64,000 bases of DNA, from positions 117,048 to 181,047 of the forward strand of contig JAUYQZ010000013.1 in NCBI GenBank assembly GCA_030695415.1, given 5' to 3'. The first letter of the stretch is position 1. Each line of letters opens with the position of its first letter. Below are positions 17,244-25,807 of the stretch, one piece after another. The translations under genes were made by a program, and so were the position numbers. Source of the DNA: Hylemonella sp. GTDB lineage: Bacteria; Pseudomonadota; Gammaproteobacteria; Burkholderiales; Burkholderiaceae_C. The notes beneath the pieces are model-generated. The model was not told the DNA's origin. It ran no database searches and saw only the letters and a list, made by a program, of their open reading frames with translations.

Positions 17244-18377
17244 ATGACCCGCAGCAACGAAGAACAACGCCAGGCCCTGCGTTCGACCTGGATCAGCGTC
17301 TGGGTCAATCTGTGCCTGGCCAGCGCGCAGGTGGCGATCGGCGTGTTTGCCCGCTCGCAGGCCCTGATCGCCGATGGCCTGCATTCCCTGTCTGACCTGG
17401 TGGCCGATGGTGTGGTGCTGTTCGCTGCGCGCCACTCCCACACCGAGGCCGACGACGAGCATCCTTACGGGCATGCGCGCTTCGAGACGGCCGCCTCGCT
17501 GGCCATCGGCCTGATCCTGCTGGCCACCGGCGTGGGCATGGTGTGGACGGCCGGGGTCAAGCTGCACGACGGCCAGAGCCTGGACGCGGTGCACCCGCTG
17601 GCGCTGGTGGCGGCTCTGGTCACGCTGATCGCCAAGGAAGGCTTGTTCCGCTATATGAAGCGCATCGGCGAGCGGCTCAAGAGCTCCATGCTCATCGCCA
17701 ATGCCTGGCACGCACGCGCTGATGCGGCGTCCTCGCTGGTGGTGGCGGTGGGCATCGGGGCCAATCTGCTGGGTTACCACAGCATGGATGCGGTGGCCGC
17801 CGTCATCGTGGGCTTCATGATCTTCAAGGCCGGCTGGGACTTCTCGGTCGATGCCTTCCACAGCCTGACCGACCATGCGCTCGACCCCGAGGAGATTGCG
17901 CGCATCCAGGGCACGGCGGCGGGCGTCGACGGCGTGTTGGACGTGCACAACCTGCGCACGCGCCGCATGGGCGACTGGGCCGTGATCGACATGCATGTGG
18001 AGGTGGACACGCATCTCTCGGTGTCCGAGGGGCACTACATCGCCGAGCAGATCGTCGCGCAGGTCAAGGCCGCGCACCGGGTGGCCGAGTGCACCGTCCA
18101 TATCGATCCCGGCACGGTGCGCGACCTGCCGCGGGTGCTGGCGCTGCCGCCGCGTGCGCAGGTACAGGCCTGCGTGCTCGAGGTGCTGGGCCACCAACCG
18201 GCCGCGCTGCGCCTGCACTATCTGGACAGTGGCCTGGAAGTGGAGGCGGAGCTGGCAAGGCATGTCAGTGCCGCCGAGCTGCAGCGTCTGCAGCGTGAAC
18301 TGCAGGCCGCGCTGGCGAGCCTGGGGCATGTGGCCGGCGTCAGCCTGCGCGGCGCCCCGGCCGGAACGCACGCTTGA
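17244..18377 (+). CDS. Cation diffusion facilitator (CDF) family metal efflux protein with extended C-terminus
   Basis: 377 residues. The transmembrane domain has the two HxxxD/DxxxD metal sites, ADGLHSLSDLVAD and NAWHARADAASS. The cytoplasmic ZT-dimer domain (about 205-295) is followed by an extra about 80-residue domain that looks like a second dimerisation-type unit. It should export Zn, Fe, Co or Mn in exchange for protons. The stop overlaps the TTG start of the next gene (TTGA), suggesting coupling with the drug exporter. Confidence 0.92.
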   Translation: MTRSNEEQRQALRSTWISVWVNLCLASAQVAIGVFARSQALIADGLHSLSDLVADGVVLFAARHSHTEADDEHPYGHARFETAASLAIGLILLATGVGMVWTAGVKLHDGQSLDAVHPLALVAALVTLIAKEGLFRYMKRIGERLKSSMLIANAWHARADAASSLVVAVGIGANLLGYHSMDAVAAVIVGFMIFKAGWDFSVDAFHSLTDHALDPEEIARIQGTAAGVDGVLDVHNLRTRRMGDWAVIDMHVEVDTHLSVSEGHYIAEQIVAQVKAAHRVAECTVHIDPGTVRDLPRVLALPPRAQVQACVLEVLGHQPAALRLHYLDSGLEVEAELARHVSAAELQRLQRELQAALASLGHVAGVSLRGAPAGTHA

Positions 18378-19837
18378 CGCACCCCGCCACCCTGCCCGAA
18401 CTGCAGGCGCGCTACGGCGAGCGCTACCGCTGGCTCCTGCTGCTGGCCGTGATGGTCGGCACCATGGCGTCCATCATGTCCTCGACCATCATCAACGTGG
18501 CCATCCCCGACATGAGCCAGCACTTCACGCTGGGGCAGGAGCGGGCCCAGTGGGCCACCTCCGGCTTCATGGTGGCGACCACGGTGGCCATGCTGTGCAC
18601 GCCCTGGCTGCTGGCGAGTTTCGGTTACCGCCGCACCTACGTGGTGGCCATGCTGATGCTGCTGGGCGGCGGTGTGTGGGGCGGCCTGGCCGGGAGTTTC
18701 GAGGTGGTGCTGGCTGCGCGCGTGGTCGAGGGGCTGGCCGCGGGGGTGGTGCAGCCGATACCGGCCATCATCATCATGCGGGCCTTCCAGCCGCACGAGC
18801 GCGGCCGCGCTGGCGGCATCTTCGGCATGGGCGTGGTGCTGGCCCCGGCGCTCGGGCCCAGCATCGGCGGCCTGCTGGTGGACTGGTTTGGCTGGCGCTC
18901 GATCTTCTTCATGGTCGTGCCCTTCTGCATCGCTTCGATCTGGCTGGCCTACCGTTATGTACCGGTCACAGCGCCCGGCGGCGTGGCGGCGGAGCGCCAG
19001 GGCAACCGCCTGGACTGGGCCGGCCTGTTGCTGGCGGGTGTGGGCACGCTGTGCCTGCTCAACGGCATGGTCGAACTGCACGGCGCGTCTTCCGTGCAGG
19101 CCTGGAGTCTGCTGGGTGTGGCGCTGGCCTGCACGGTGGCTTTCATCGCCTGGCAGCGGCATCTGGCGCGGCGCGGCGACATGCCGCTCATGCACCCGGA
19201 TCTGTTCGCCTTCCGCTCCTTTGCCATGGGCAGCCTGGTGGCCTTCATCTATGGCACGGCGCTGTTCGGCTCGACCTACCTGCTCCCGCTGTACATCCAG
19301 ATGGCGCAGCAGCTCTCGGCTTCGCACGTGGGCACCATCATGCTGCCGGCTGGCCTGGTGCTGGCTGTCACCATTCCGCTGGCCGGTCGCCTGTCGGACC
19401 ACTGGCCGATCCGCGTACTGATCTGCCTGGGCCTGGCGCTGCTGGCGGCGTCCTTCGCGCTGATGGTGACGGTCAGCCTGCACGCCACGCTGTGGCTGCT
19501 GGTGGCCTGGGTGGTGCTGGGGCGCATCGGCCTGGGTTTCATCCTGCCTTCGCTGAACAACGGCGCCATGGCGGGCCTGGAGCCGCGGCTGATCTCGCAG
19601 GCCTCCAGCGCCATCAATTTCCTGCGCATGCTCGGCGGCGCGGTGGGCGTGAGCCTGTGCGGCATCGTGCTGGAATGGCGCATCGCCGTTCACGGCGACA
19701 GCCTCAGCCAGCCCGACAGCAGCGCGGCGCGGCTGGCCGCGTTCGACGAGACCTTCGTGATGCTGGCGGGGGTCTGCGCGCTGGCCATGCTGGCGGCCTG
19801 GCGGATGCGCGCGCCGGCCGTGGCGAAGGTGGCGTGA
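18374..19837 (+). CDS. DHA2-family (EmrB/QacA) MFS drug exporter
   Basis: 487 residues, about fourteen membrane helices. The TM1 motif SSTIINVAIPDMSQHF and the loop/motif C segment GVVLAPALGPSIGGLLVDWF are typical of EmrB-type proton antiporters. The start is a TTG overlapping the CDF stop; no better in-frame ATG exists before the first helix. No EmrA-like adaptor gene is adjacent. Confidence 0.9.
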   Translation: MTHPATLPELQARYGERYRWLLLLAVMVGTMASIMSSTIINVAIPDMSQHFTLGQERAQWATSGFMVATTVAMLCTPWLLASFGYRRTYVVAMLMLLGGGVWGGLAGSFEVVLAARVVEGLAAGVVQPIPAIIIMRAFQPHERGRAGGIFGMGVVLAPALGPSIGGLLVDWFGWRSIFFMVVPFCIASIWLAYRYVPVTAPGGVAAERQGNRLDWAGLLLAGVGTLCLLNGMVELHGASSVQAWSLLGVALACTVAFIAWQRHLARRGDMPLMHPDLFAFRSFAMGSLVAFIYGTALFGSTYLLPLYIQMAQQLSASHVGTIMLPAGLVLAVTIPLAGRLSDHWPIRVLICLGLALLAASFALMVTVSLHATLWLLVAWVVLGRIGLGFILPSLNNGAMAGLEPRLISQASSAINFLRMLGGAVGVSLCGIVLEWRIAVHGDSLSQPDSSAARLAAFDETFVMLAGVCALAMLAAWRMRAPAVAKVA

Positions 19838-19906
19838 AGGCCGGGGCCGGAGCCTGGCAAGGGGGCACAGGCCGACCGACCTGATATCCGGCCGATCCGG
19901 CTTTGC

Positions 19907-20869
19907 CTAGCGGGTCGTCAGGGCCGCTTCCAGCGCGTCAAGGAACATGGCCGCAACGTCGAAGCCGGACTGTGCCGTGATCTCCTGGAAGCAGGTCGGG
20001 CTGGTGACGTTGATTTCCGTGAGGCAGTCGCCAATCACGTCCAGTCCCACCAGCAGCAGGCCGCGCGCGGCCAGCACGGGGCCGAGCGCTTCGGCGATTT
20101 CGCGGTCGCGTGCGCTCAGGGGCTGGGCCACGCCCTTGCCGCCGGCCGCCAGGTTCCCCCGCACTTCGCCACCCTGCGGGATGCGCGCCAGGCAGTGGGG
20201 CACGGGCTTGCCGCCGATGACCAGCACGCGCTTGTCGCCCTGGGCAATGGCGGGCAGGAACTTCTGCACCATCAGGGTCTGCGCACCGTCGCGGTTCAGT
20301 GTCTCGATGATGGCGCCCAGGTTCAGACCTTCGTCCTTCACGCGGAAGATGCCCATGCCGCCCATGCCGTCCAGCGGCTTGAGGATGATGTCGCGGTGCC
20401 GGGCGTGAAAGTCCCGCACGGCCTGCGCATCACGCGTGACCAGGGTGGGCGTGGTGAACTGCGGGAACTCCAGGATGGCGAGCTTCTCCGGGTGGTCGCG
20501 CAGGGCGCGCGGCTTGTTGAAGACGCGCGCACCTTCGCGCTCGGCCTGCTCCAGCAGGTGGGTGGCGTAGAAGAATTCGCTGTCGAAAGGCGGGTCCTTG
20601 CGCATGACGATGGCGTCGAAGTCGCGCAGCGCGGCCAGGCGCTGGGCGGGTGCCAGCGGCGACTCGTGGAACCAGTGTTCCTCGTGGCCGGTCAGCTGGA
20701 TGTGGCGCACATGGGCCTGCACACCGGTGGCCGCCTGCCAGGCCAGGTGCCGGGGCTCGCAGGCCGCCAGCGTGTGGCCGCGGCGCTGCGCCTCGCGCAT
20801 CATGGCAAAGGTGCTGTCCTTGTAGGTCTGGAATGATTCCAGCGGGTCGGCGACGAAGAGCAGGTTCAT
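19907..20869 (-). CDS. gshB: Glutathione synthetase
   Basis: 320 residues, the usual GshB length. ATP-grasp features are KPLDGMGGMGIFRV, QKFLPAIAQGDKRVLVIGG and the metal-binding EINVTSPTCFQEI near the C-terminus. It joins gamma-glutamylcysteine and glycine in the cytoplasm. Convergent with the DHA2 gene and divergent from lptA. Confidence 0.97.
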   Translation of the reverse strand: MNLLFVADPLESFQTYKDSTFAMMREAQRRGHTLAACEPRHLAWQAATGVQAHVRHIQLTGHEEHWFHESPLAPAQRLAALRDFDAIVMRKDPPFDSEFFYATHLLEQAEREGARVFNKPRALRDHPEKLAILEFPQFTTPTLVTRDAQAVRDFHARHRDIILKPLDGMGGMGIFRVKDEGLNLGAIIETLNRDGAQTLMVQKFLPAIAQGDKRVLVIGGKPVPHCLARIPQGGEVRGNLAAGGKGVAQPLSARDREIAEALGPVLAARGLLLVGLDVIGDCLTEINVTSPTCFQEITAQSGFDVAAMFLDALEAALTTR

Positions 20870-21045
20870 GGCGGCGCTCGCAGCGTGATGAGGGCGGTGG
20901 GGCCCGCGCGGGCGGGGGCGGAACCGGGCTGGCCTGGGTCAGCGCCGGTGCCGGGAAGTCTCTCACGAAACCGCGAGACACCGGGTTCTGGGCGTCCACC
21001 GGATGCACGGCTACCCCACACGGAAAACGGGGCAAAAGCAAGGAC

Positions 21046-21073
21046 TGGACCAAGCGCGCGACGCGATTACAAT
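21046..21073 (+). promoter_or_regulatory. Probable sigma-70 promoter of the lptA-lptB-rpoN operon
   Basis: TGGACC at 21046-21051 and TACAAT at 21068-21073 are 16 bp apart, 34 bp before the lptA ATG. The rest of the 237-bp gshB-lptA gap contains no gene that I can support. Confidence 0.45.
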
Positions 21074-21106
21074 GCCGAGGATTGGAAGAGCAAGATTCGT
21101 GCCTTT

Positions 21107-21712
21107 ATGAAATTACCCCTCCTTCGCTTTCTGCTGTGCGCAGCCTGCGCCCTGACGGCGGGTGCGGCCGGTGCCGAAAAGGCCGATGCCAAAAAGCCGA
21201 TGAACATCGAGGCCGATGCGCTGCGCTATGACGATCTCAGGCAGATCAGCGTCTTCAGCGGCAACGTCGTGCTGACCCGGGGCTCCATCATCATCAAGGG
21301 TACCCGCATCGAAGTGCGCCAGGACCCGCAGGGCTACCAGTTCGGCGTGGTGACGGCCGCGCCGGGCCAGCGCGCCTTCTTCCGCCAGAAGCGCGACGGC
21401 GACGACGAGTACATCGAGGGCGAGAGCGAGACCATCGAATACGACGGCCGCGCCGACGTCTTCAAGCTCATCAAGGACGCCCGCCTGCGCCGCCTGCGCG
21501 GCACGCAGGTGGCTGATGTGGTGACCGGCAACATCATCCAGTACAACAGCCTGACCGACGTGTTCACGGTGGACGGCGGCCCGCAGAAAAGCGGTGAGCG
21601 CGTGCGTGCCACTCTGACGCCGCGCAATGAGACGACAGCCCCGGCCCCGGCCGCCTCGCGCCCCGGCGTGCTCCTGCGCAACGACGACAGCCTGGGCGGA
21701 GGACGCAAGTGA
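21107..21712 (+). CDS. lptA: Lipopolysaccharide transport periplasmic protein LptA
   Basis: 201 residues with a signal peptide ending near residue 23 (CALTAGAAGA). The OstA/LptA beta-jellyroll begins at MNIEADALRYDDLRQISVFSG. LptA forms the periplasmic bridge carrying LPS from LptBFGC to LptDE. Its stop overlaps the GTG start of lptB by four bases. lptC, often immediately upstream, is absent here; gshB on the other strand takes that place. Confidence 0.93.
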   Translation: MKLPLLRFLLCAACALTAGAAGAEKADAKKPMNIEADALRYDDLRQISVFSGNVVLTRGSIIIKGTRIEVRQDPQGYQFGVVTAAPGQRAFFRQKRDGDDEYIEGESETIEYDGRADVFKLIKDARLRRLRGTQVADVVTGNIIQYNSLTDVFTVDGGPQKSGERVRATLTPRNETTAPAPAASRPGVLLRNDDSLGGGRK

Positions 21713-22539
21713 GCGACAGCCTGCCGGAAGTCGGATCGACGCTGCCGGGTTCGCAAGCCGATTCGGCCGCCGCCCCGGACACGCTGCCCGGCGGCGACAT
21801 GAGCCGCCTGGAGGCGCGTCACCTCAAGAAGTTCTACGGCAGCCGCGAGGTCGTCAAGGACGTCTCGCTGACCGTGCGCAAGGGTGAAGTGGTGGGCCTG
21901 CTGGGCCCCAATGGCGCGGGCAAGACCACGTCGTTCTACATGATCGTGGGCCTGGTGCGCGCCAGCGCAGGCGAGATCCTGATCGACGACGAGGCGGTCG
22001 CGCACATGCCCATCCACCAGCGCGCGCGCCTGGGCCTGAGCTACCTGCCGCAGGAGGCCTCGATCTTCCGCAAGCTCAACGTCGAGGACAACGTGCGCGC
22101 CGTGCTCGAACTGCAGCGCGACGAGACCGGCAAGCCGCTGAGCAAGAGCGAGATCGAGAACCGCCTTACCGCACTGCTGCAGGATCTGCGGGTGGAGACG
22201 CTGCGCCTGTCGCCCGCCCTGGCGCTCTCGGGCGGCGAGCGCCGCCGGGTGGAGATTGCCCGCGCCCTGGCCACGCAGCCGCGTTTCATCCTGCTGGACG
22301 AGCCCTTTGCCGGCATCGACCCGATCGCGGTGATCGAGATCCAGCGCATCATCAGTTTCCTGAAGGCGCGCGGCATCGGCGTGCTGATCACCGACCACAA
22401 TGTGCGCGAGACGCTGGGCATCTGCGACCACGCCTACATCATCAGCGAAGGCCGCGTGCTGGCCCAGGGCACGCCGGCCGAGATCGTCAACAACGCTGAC
22501 GTGCGCCGGGTTTATCTGGGCGAGCACTTCAAGATGTGA
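21709..22539 (+). CDS. lptB: LPS export ABC transporter ATP-binding protein LptB
   Basis: 276 residues. Walker A is GPNGAGKTT, the signature is LSGGERRR, and Walker B is FILLDEPFAGIDP, followed by the switch histidine in ITDHNVRE. It powers LPS extraction with LptFG. The GTG at 21709 is preferred because of a GGAGGA site 6 bp upstream and overlap with lptA. This gives a 30-residue N-terminal extension before the usual MSRLEARHL start at 21799, which remains an alternative. Confidence 0.95.
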   Translation: MSDSLPEVGSTLPGSQADSAAAPDTLPGGDMSRLEARHLKKFYGSREVVKDVSLTVRKGEVVGLLGPNGAGKTTSFYMIVGLVRASAGEILIDDEAVAHMPIHQRARLGLSYLPQEASIFRKLNVEDNVRAVLELQRDETGKPLSKSEIENRLTALLQDLRVETLRLSPALALSGGERRRVEIARALATQPRFILLDEPFAGIDPIAVIEIQRIISFLKARGIGVLITDHNVRETLGICDHAYIISEGRVLAQGTPAEIVNNADVRRVYLGEHFKM

Positions 22540-22569
22540 AGGGGTTTCCCCCGCACATCGGCTAGCACT

Positions 22570-24144
22570 ATGAAACAGGGACTGTCGCTGCGGGTTTCCC
22601 AGCATCTGGCGCTCACGCCCCAGCTGCAGCAGTCCATCCGTCTCCTGCAGCTCTCCACGCTGGAGCTCAACCAGGAGGTCGAGCAGCTGCTCGACGAGAA
22701 CCCCTTTCTGGACCGCGCCGATGACAGTGTCGAGCGCGAGGCCCATGGTCTGGAGCGTGCCGATGCCCCGGTGGCGCGGGACGAGGCGGACTACGAGTAC
22801 AGCAGCGGCGCGTCGTCCAGCGAGGGGCCGGACGAAAGCGCCGCGGTGACCAGCCTGGAGAGCGAAGGCAGCTGGGAAGGCGACGGCAGTGTGGACATGT
22901 CGCCCGACGACAGCGAGTGGGGTGGCGACGCGCCGGCGCGCAATGGCGCGCGCGAGGACGACGAAGCCGATGCCACCGAGCTGGCGCGCAGCCAGGAGTC
23001 GCTGCAGGACTTTCTCAGGCGCCAGGCCCTGTCCCTGCGACTGGGCGCCGAAGACCGCGCCGCGCTGGAGTTCCTGATCGAGTCCCTCAACGAGGACGGT
23101 TATCTGGAGGATCCCATCGAGGAGCTGGCGCGCAGCCTGACCGCCGAGGCGCCGGAGCACGAGGAAGCGATGATCGCGCACTTCGAAATCGCGCTGCGCC
23201 TGCTGCAAAGCCTGGCGCCCACGGGCGTGGGCGCGCGCAACATGGCCGAATGCCTGCGCCTGCAGTTGCAGGCGCTGCAGGCCGATGCGATGCGGGGCGC
23301 GGCGACCGGGTCCGAGCCGGCCGTGGTGGCGCAGGCCCTGCGCCTCGTCGAACAGGCGCCCGAGCTGCTGGCGCGGCGTGATCTCAGGAAGCTGACCCAG
23401 CTGTGCGGCGGCGGCGAGGCCCTCACCCGCGAGGCGCTGGGCCTGGTGGCACGGCTGGAGCCCAAGCCCGGTCGGCCTTTCGTCAACGTCGAGCGCAATG
23501 TGATCGTGCCCGACGTGCGGGTCCTGCGCAGCGGCAGCGGCGCGCAGACCCGCTTTCGCGTACAGCTCAATCCGGATGTCATGCCGCGCCTGCGCGTGCA
23601 CGACATCTACGCTAATGCGCTCAAGGGCCATAAGGCCAGCGGCCGCGAGGGCGACAACCATGCCGCGCTGCAGCAGCGCCTGCAGGAGGCCCGCTGGTTC
23701 ATCAAGAATATCCAGCAGCGTTTCGACACCATCCTGCGCGTCTCCGGCGCCATCGTTGAGCGGCAGAAGAACTTCTTCATGCACGGCGCGCTCGCCATGC
23801 GCCCGCTGGTGCTGCGCGAGATCGCCGACGAGCTGGGGCTGCACGAGTCCACCATCAGCCGCGTGACCACGGCCAAGTACATGTCCACGCCCTACGGTAC
23901 CTACGAGCTCAAGTACTTCTTCGGCTCGGGTCTGGGCACCGAGTCCGGCGGCAATGCCTCCAGCACGGCGGTGCGCGCGCTGATCAAGCAGTTTGTCAGT
24001 GCCGAGAGTCTCAAGAAGCCGCTGTCCGACAGCCAGCTCTCCGAGATGCTCAAGGAGCAGGGCATCGAGTGCGCGCGGCGAACCGTGGCCAAATACCGCG
24101 AGGCGCTCAAGATCGCGCCGGCGAACTTACGGAAAGCCTTGTGA
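22570..24144 (+). CDS. rpoN: RNA polymerase sigma-54 factor
   Basis: 524 residues. Region I is glutamine/leucine-rich at the N-terminus (MKQGLSLRVSQHLALTPQLQ), an acidic region II follows, and the C-terminal RpoN box reads ARRTVAKYRE. It directs enhancer-dependent transcription. The gene is 30 bp after lptB, the conserved beta/gammaproteobacterial order. Its stop overlaps the GTG start of the methyltransferase gene. Confidence 0.97.
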   Translation: MKQGLSLRVSQHLALTPQLQQSIRLLQLSTLELNQEVEQLLDENPFLDRADDSVEREAHGLERADAPVARDEADYEYSSGASSSEGPDESAAVTSLESEGSWEGDGSVDMSPDDSEWGGDAPARNGAREDDEADATELARSQESLQDFLRRQALSLRLGAEDRAALEFLIESLNEDGYLEDPIEELARSLTAEAPEHEEAMIAHFEIALRLLQSLAPTGVGARNMAECLRLQLQALQADAMRGAATGSEPAVVAQALRLVEQAPELLARRDLRKLTQLCGGGEALTREALGLVARLEPKPGRPFVNVERNVIVPDVRVLRSGSGAQTRFRVQLNPDVMPRLRVHDIYANALKGHKASGREGDNHAALQQRLQEARWFIKNIQQRFDTILRVSGAIVERQKNFFMHGALAMRPLVLREIADELGLHESTISRVTTAKYMSTPYGTYELKYFFGSGLGTESGGNASSTAVRALIKQFVSAESLKKPLSDSQLSEMLKEQGIECARRTVAKYREALKIAPANLRKAL

Positions 24145-25400
24145 ACCAGTTGCAATTGTTTCTGCCTTGCGCCGCCGGCGTCGAGGACTATCTGGCCCCC
24201 GAGATCCTGCGGACCACGGACCTGCCGCCGGGCTGCGTCACCAAGCAGCGTGGCGGGGTGGCGGTGCGCACCTCGTTTGCGCACGCCATGCTGCTCAATC
24301 TCTACAGCCGCCTGGCGCAGCGGGTGCTGGTGCTGGTGTCCTACACCGAGTACCGCAATGAGCAGGACCTGTACCGCGCGGCGATGGCGGTGCCCTGGGA
24401 GCAGTGGTTCACGCCCAAGGAAAGCATCAAGGTCGAGATCACGGCGCAGCACAGTCCGCTGACCTCGCTGAACTTTGCGGCACTGAAAGTGAAGGACGCG
24501 GTCTGCGACCGCTTCCGCGAAACCGCCGGTGGCGTGCGCCCCGATGTGGATACCCAGTGGCCCGATGTGCGCATCTACGCCCACCTGACCACCGACAGCT
24601 GCTCGCTCTACATCGACACCTCGGGCGAGCCGCTGTTCAAGCGCGGCTGGCGGGAGGACAAGGGTGATGCCCCCTTGAAGGAAACCCTGGCCGCCGCGAT
24701 GCTGGCGGCCAGCGGCTGGGCCGAGGGCGACGCCGGCGGTGACCTGACACCGCTGTACGACCCCTGCTGCGGCAGCGGCACCATCGCCATCGAGGCGGCG
24801 CAGATCGCCTGCAACATCGCGGCCGGTTCCCTGCGGCGTTTTGCGTTCGAGAAATACCGGCCCTTCCGCGCCGCCGAATGGGCGGCCATGAAGGCGGAGG
24901 CTGCGCAGGCGGTGGTCAAGCCTGAGCCGGGCCAGGCCGCGCTGATCTACGGCAGCGACGTGTCGCACCGCATGGTGGATTTTGCGCAGCGCAATGCCCA
25001 GCGCGCCGGCGTGGCCGATGTGATCGAGTTCCGGGGCGGTGATGCCCTGCAGCGGATGCCGCCCTGCGCCACCCCGGGCGTGATGCTGGTCAACCCGCCC
25101 TACGGGGAACGCATCGAGGCGGGCGGCTTCGCTGGCGCCGCACGTTTTGGCGCGCGTGAACTGCCCGAGACGGAACAGGCCGGCGACGACAACGAATTCT
25201 TCAGCAAGCTGGCCAGCCACTGGAAGAAGAACTACAGCGGCTGGACCGCCTGGGTGCTCACGCCCGATCTCAAGCTGCCCAGCAAGATGCGCCTGAAGGA
25301 ATCGCGCCGTGTGCCCATGTGGAACGGCCCGCTGGAGTGCCGGCTGTTCAAGTTCGAAATGATCAAGGGTTCGGCACGCGAGAAACCGGGCCAGCCATGA
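24141..25400 (+). CDS. THUMP-domain class I SAM-dependent RNA methyltransferase (RlmL-like)
   Basis: 419 residues from a GTG at 24141 (GTGA overlap with rpoN). It has an N-terminal ferredoxin-like/THUMP region (about 60-165) and a methyltransferase domain with SAM motif LYDPCCGSGTIAIEAAQ and catalytic NPPYGER. It corresponds to the first half of E. coli RlmL, which methylates N2 of G2445 in 23S rRNA. The fused RlmK half is absent, as usual in this lineage. Confidence 0.9.
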   Translation: MNQLQLFLPCAAGVEDYLAPEILRTTDLPPGCVTKQRGGVAVRTSFAHAMLLNLYSRLAQRVLVLVSYTEYRNEQDLYRAAMAVPWEQWFTPKESIKVEITAQHSPLTSLNFAALKVKDAVCDRFRETAGGVRPDVDTQWPDVRIYAHLTTDSCSLYIDTSGEPLFKRGWREDKGDAPLKETLAAAMLAASGWAEGDAGGDLTPLYDPCCGSGTIAIEAAQIACNIAAGSLRRFAFEKYRPFRAAEWAAMKAEAAQAVVKPEPGQAALIYGSDVSHRMVDFAQRNAQRAGVADVIEFRGGDALQRMPPCATPGVMLVNPPYGERIEAGGFAGAARFGARELPETEQAGDDNEFFSKLASHWKKNYSGWTAWVLTPDLKLPSKMRLKESRRVPMWNGPLECRLFKFEMIKGSAREKPGQP

Positions 25401-25807
25401 TCGTGCTGGACACCAACATCGTGCTGGACCTGCTGGTCTTCGATGACCCGGCCACGCCCCCGCTGAGGGATGCGCTCGATAGCCGCCAGTTGCAGTGGAT
25501 CGCCACGCCGTCCATGCGCGAAGAACTGGCGCGCGTGCTGGCCTACCCGCACATCGCGCCGCGCCTGGTTTATTACCGGCTCAGCGCGCACGACGTGCTG
25601 GCCGCTTTCGACCAGCAGGTACAGATCGTCGACGCCGCGCCCCGGGCTGCCTGCGTCTGCAAGGATCCGGACGACCAGAAGTTCATCGACCTGGCCCAGG
25701 CCCACCGCGCCGTGTTGCTCAGCAAGGACCACGCCGTGCTGCGCCTGAAGAAGCGTCTGGCCCCGCTGGGCGTGCTGGTGCAGCGTGCTATGCCGGCTGC
25801 AGCCTGA
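25397..25807 (+). CDS. PIN-domain protein (putative toxin component or RNase)
   Basis: 136 residues, MIVLDTNIVLDLLV at the start and conserved acidic residues in the later CKDPDDQKFIDLA segment, typical of the PIN_3/TIGR00305 family. PIN proteins are Mg-dependent ribonucleases. The ATG overlaps the methyltransferase stop by four bases. No antitoxin gene is adjacent, so this is an orphan or a housekeeping RNase. Its 3' end overlaps the convergent glutamate-synthase-like gene by 20 bp. Confidence 0.85.
   Translation: MIVLDTNIVLDLLVFDDPATPPLRDALDSRQLQWIATPSMREELARVLAYPHIAPRLVYYRLSAHDVLAAFDQQVQIVDAAPRAACVCKDPDDQKFIDLAQAHRAVLLSKDHAVLRLKKRLAPLGVLVQRAMPAAA

Noticed and set aside
21334..23844. Long minus-strand open frame opposite lptA, lptB and rpoN
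   Set aside because: Same cause: it mirrors three well-recognised genes and has no domain of its own.
25397..25807. PIN protein as half of a toxin-antitoxin pair
   Set aside because: No antitoxin-like gene lies upstream or downstream; both neighbours are housekeeping genes.
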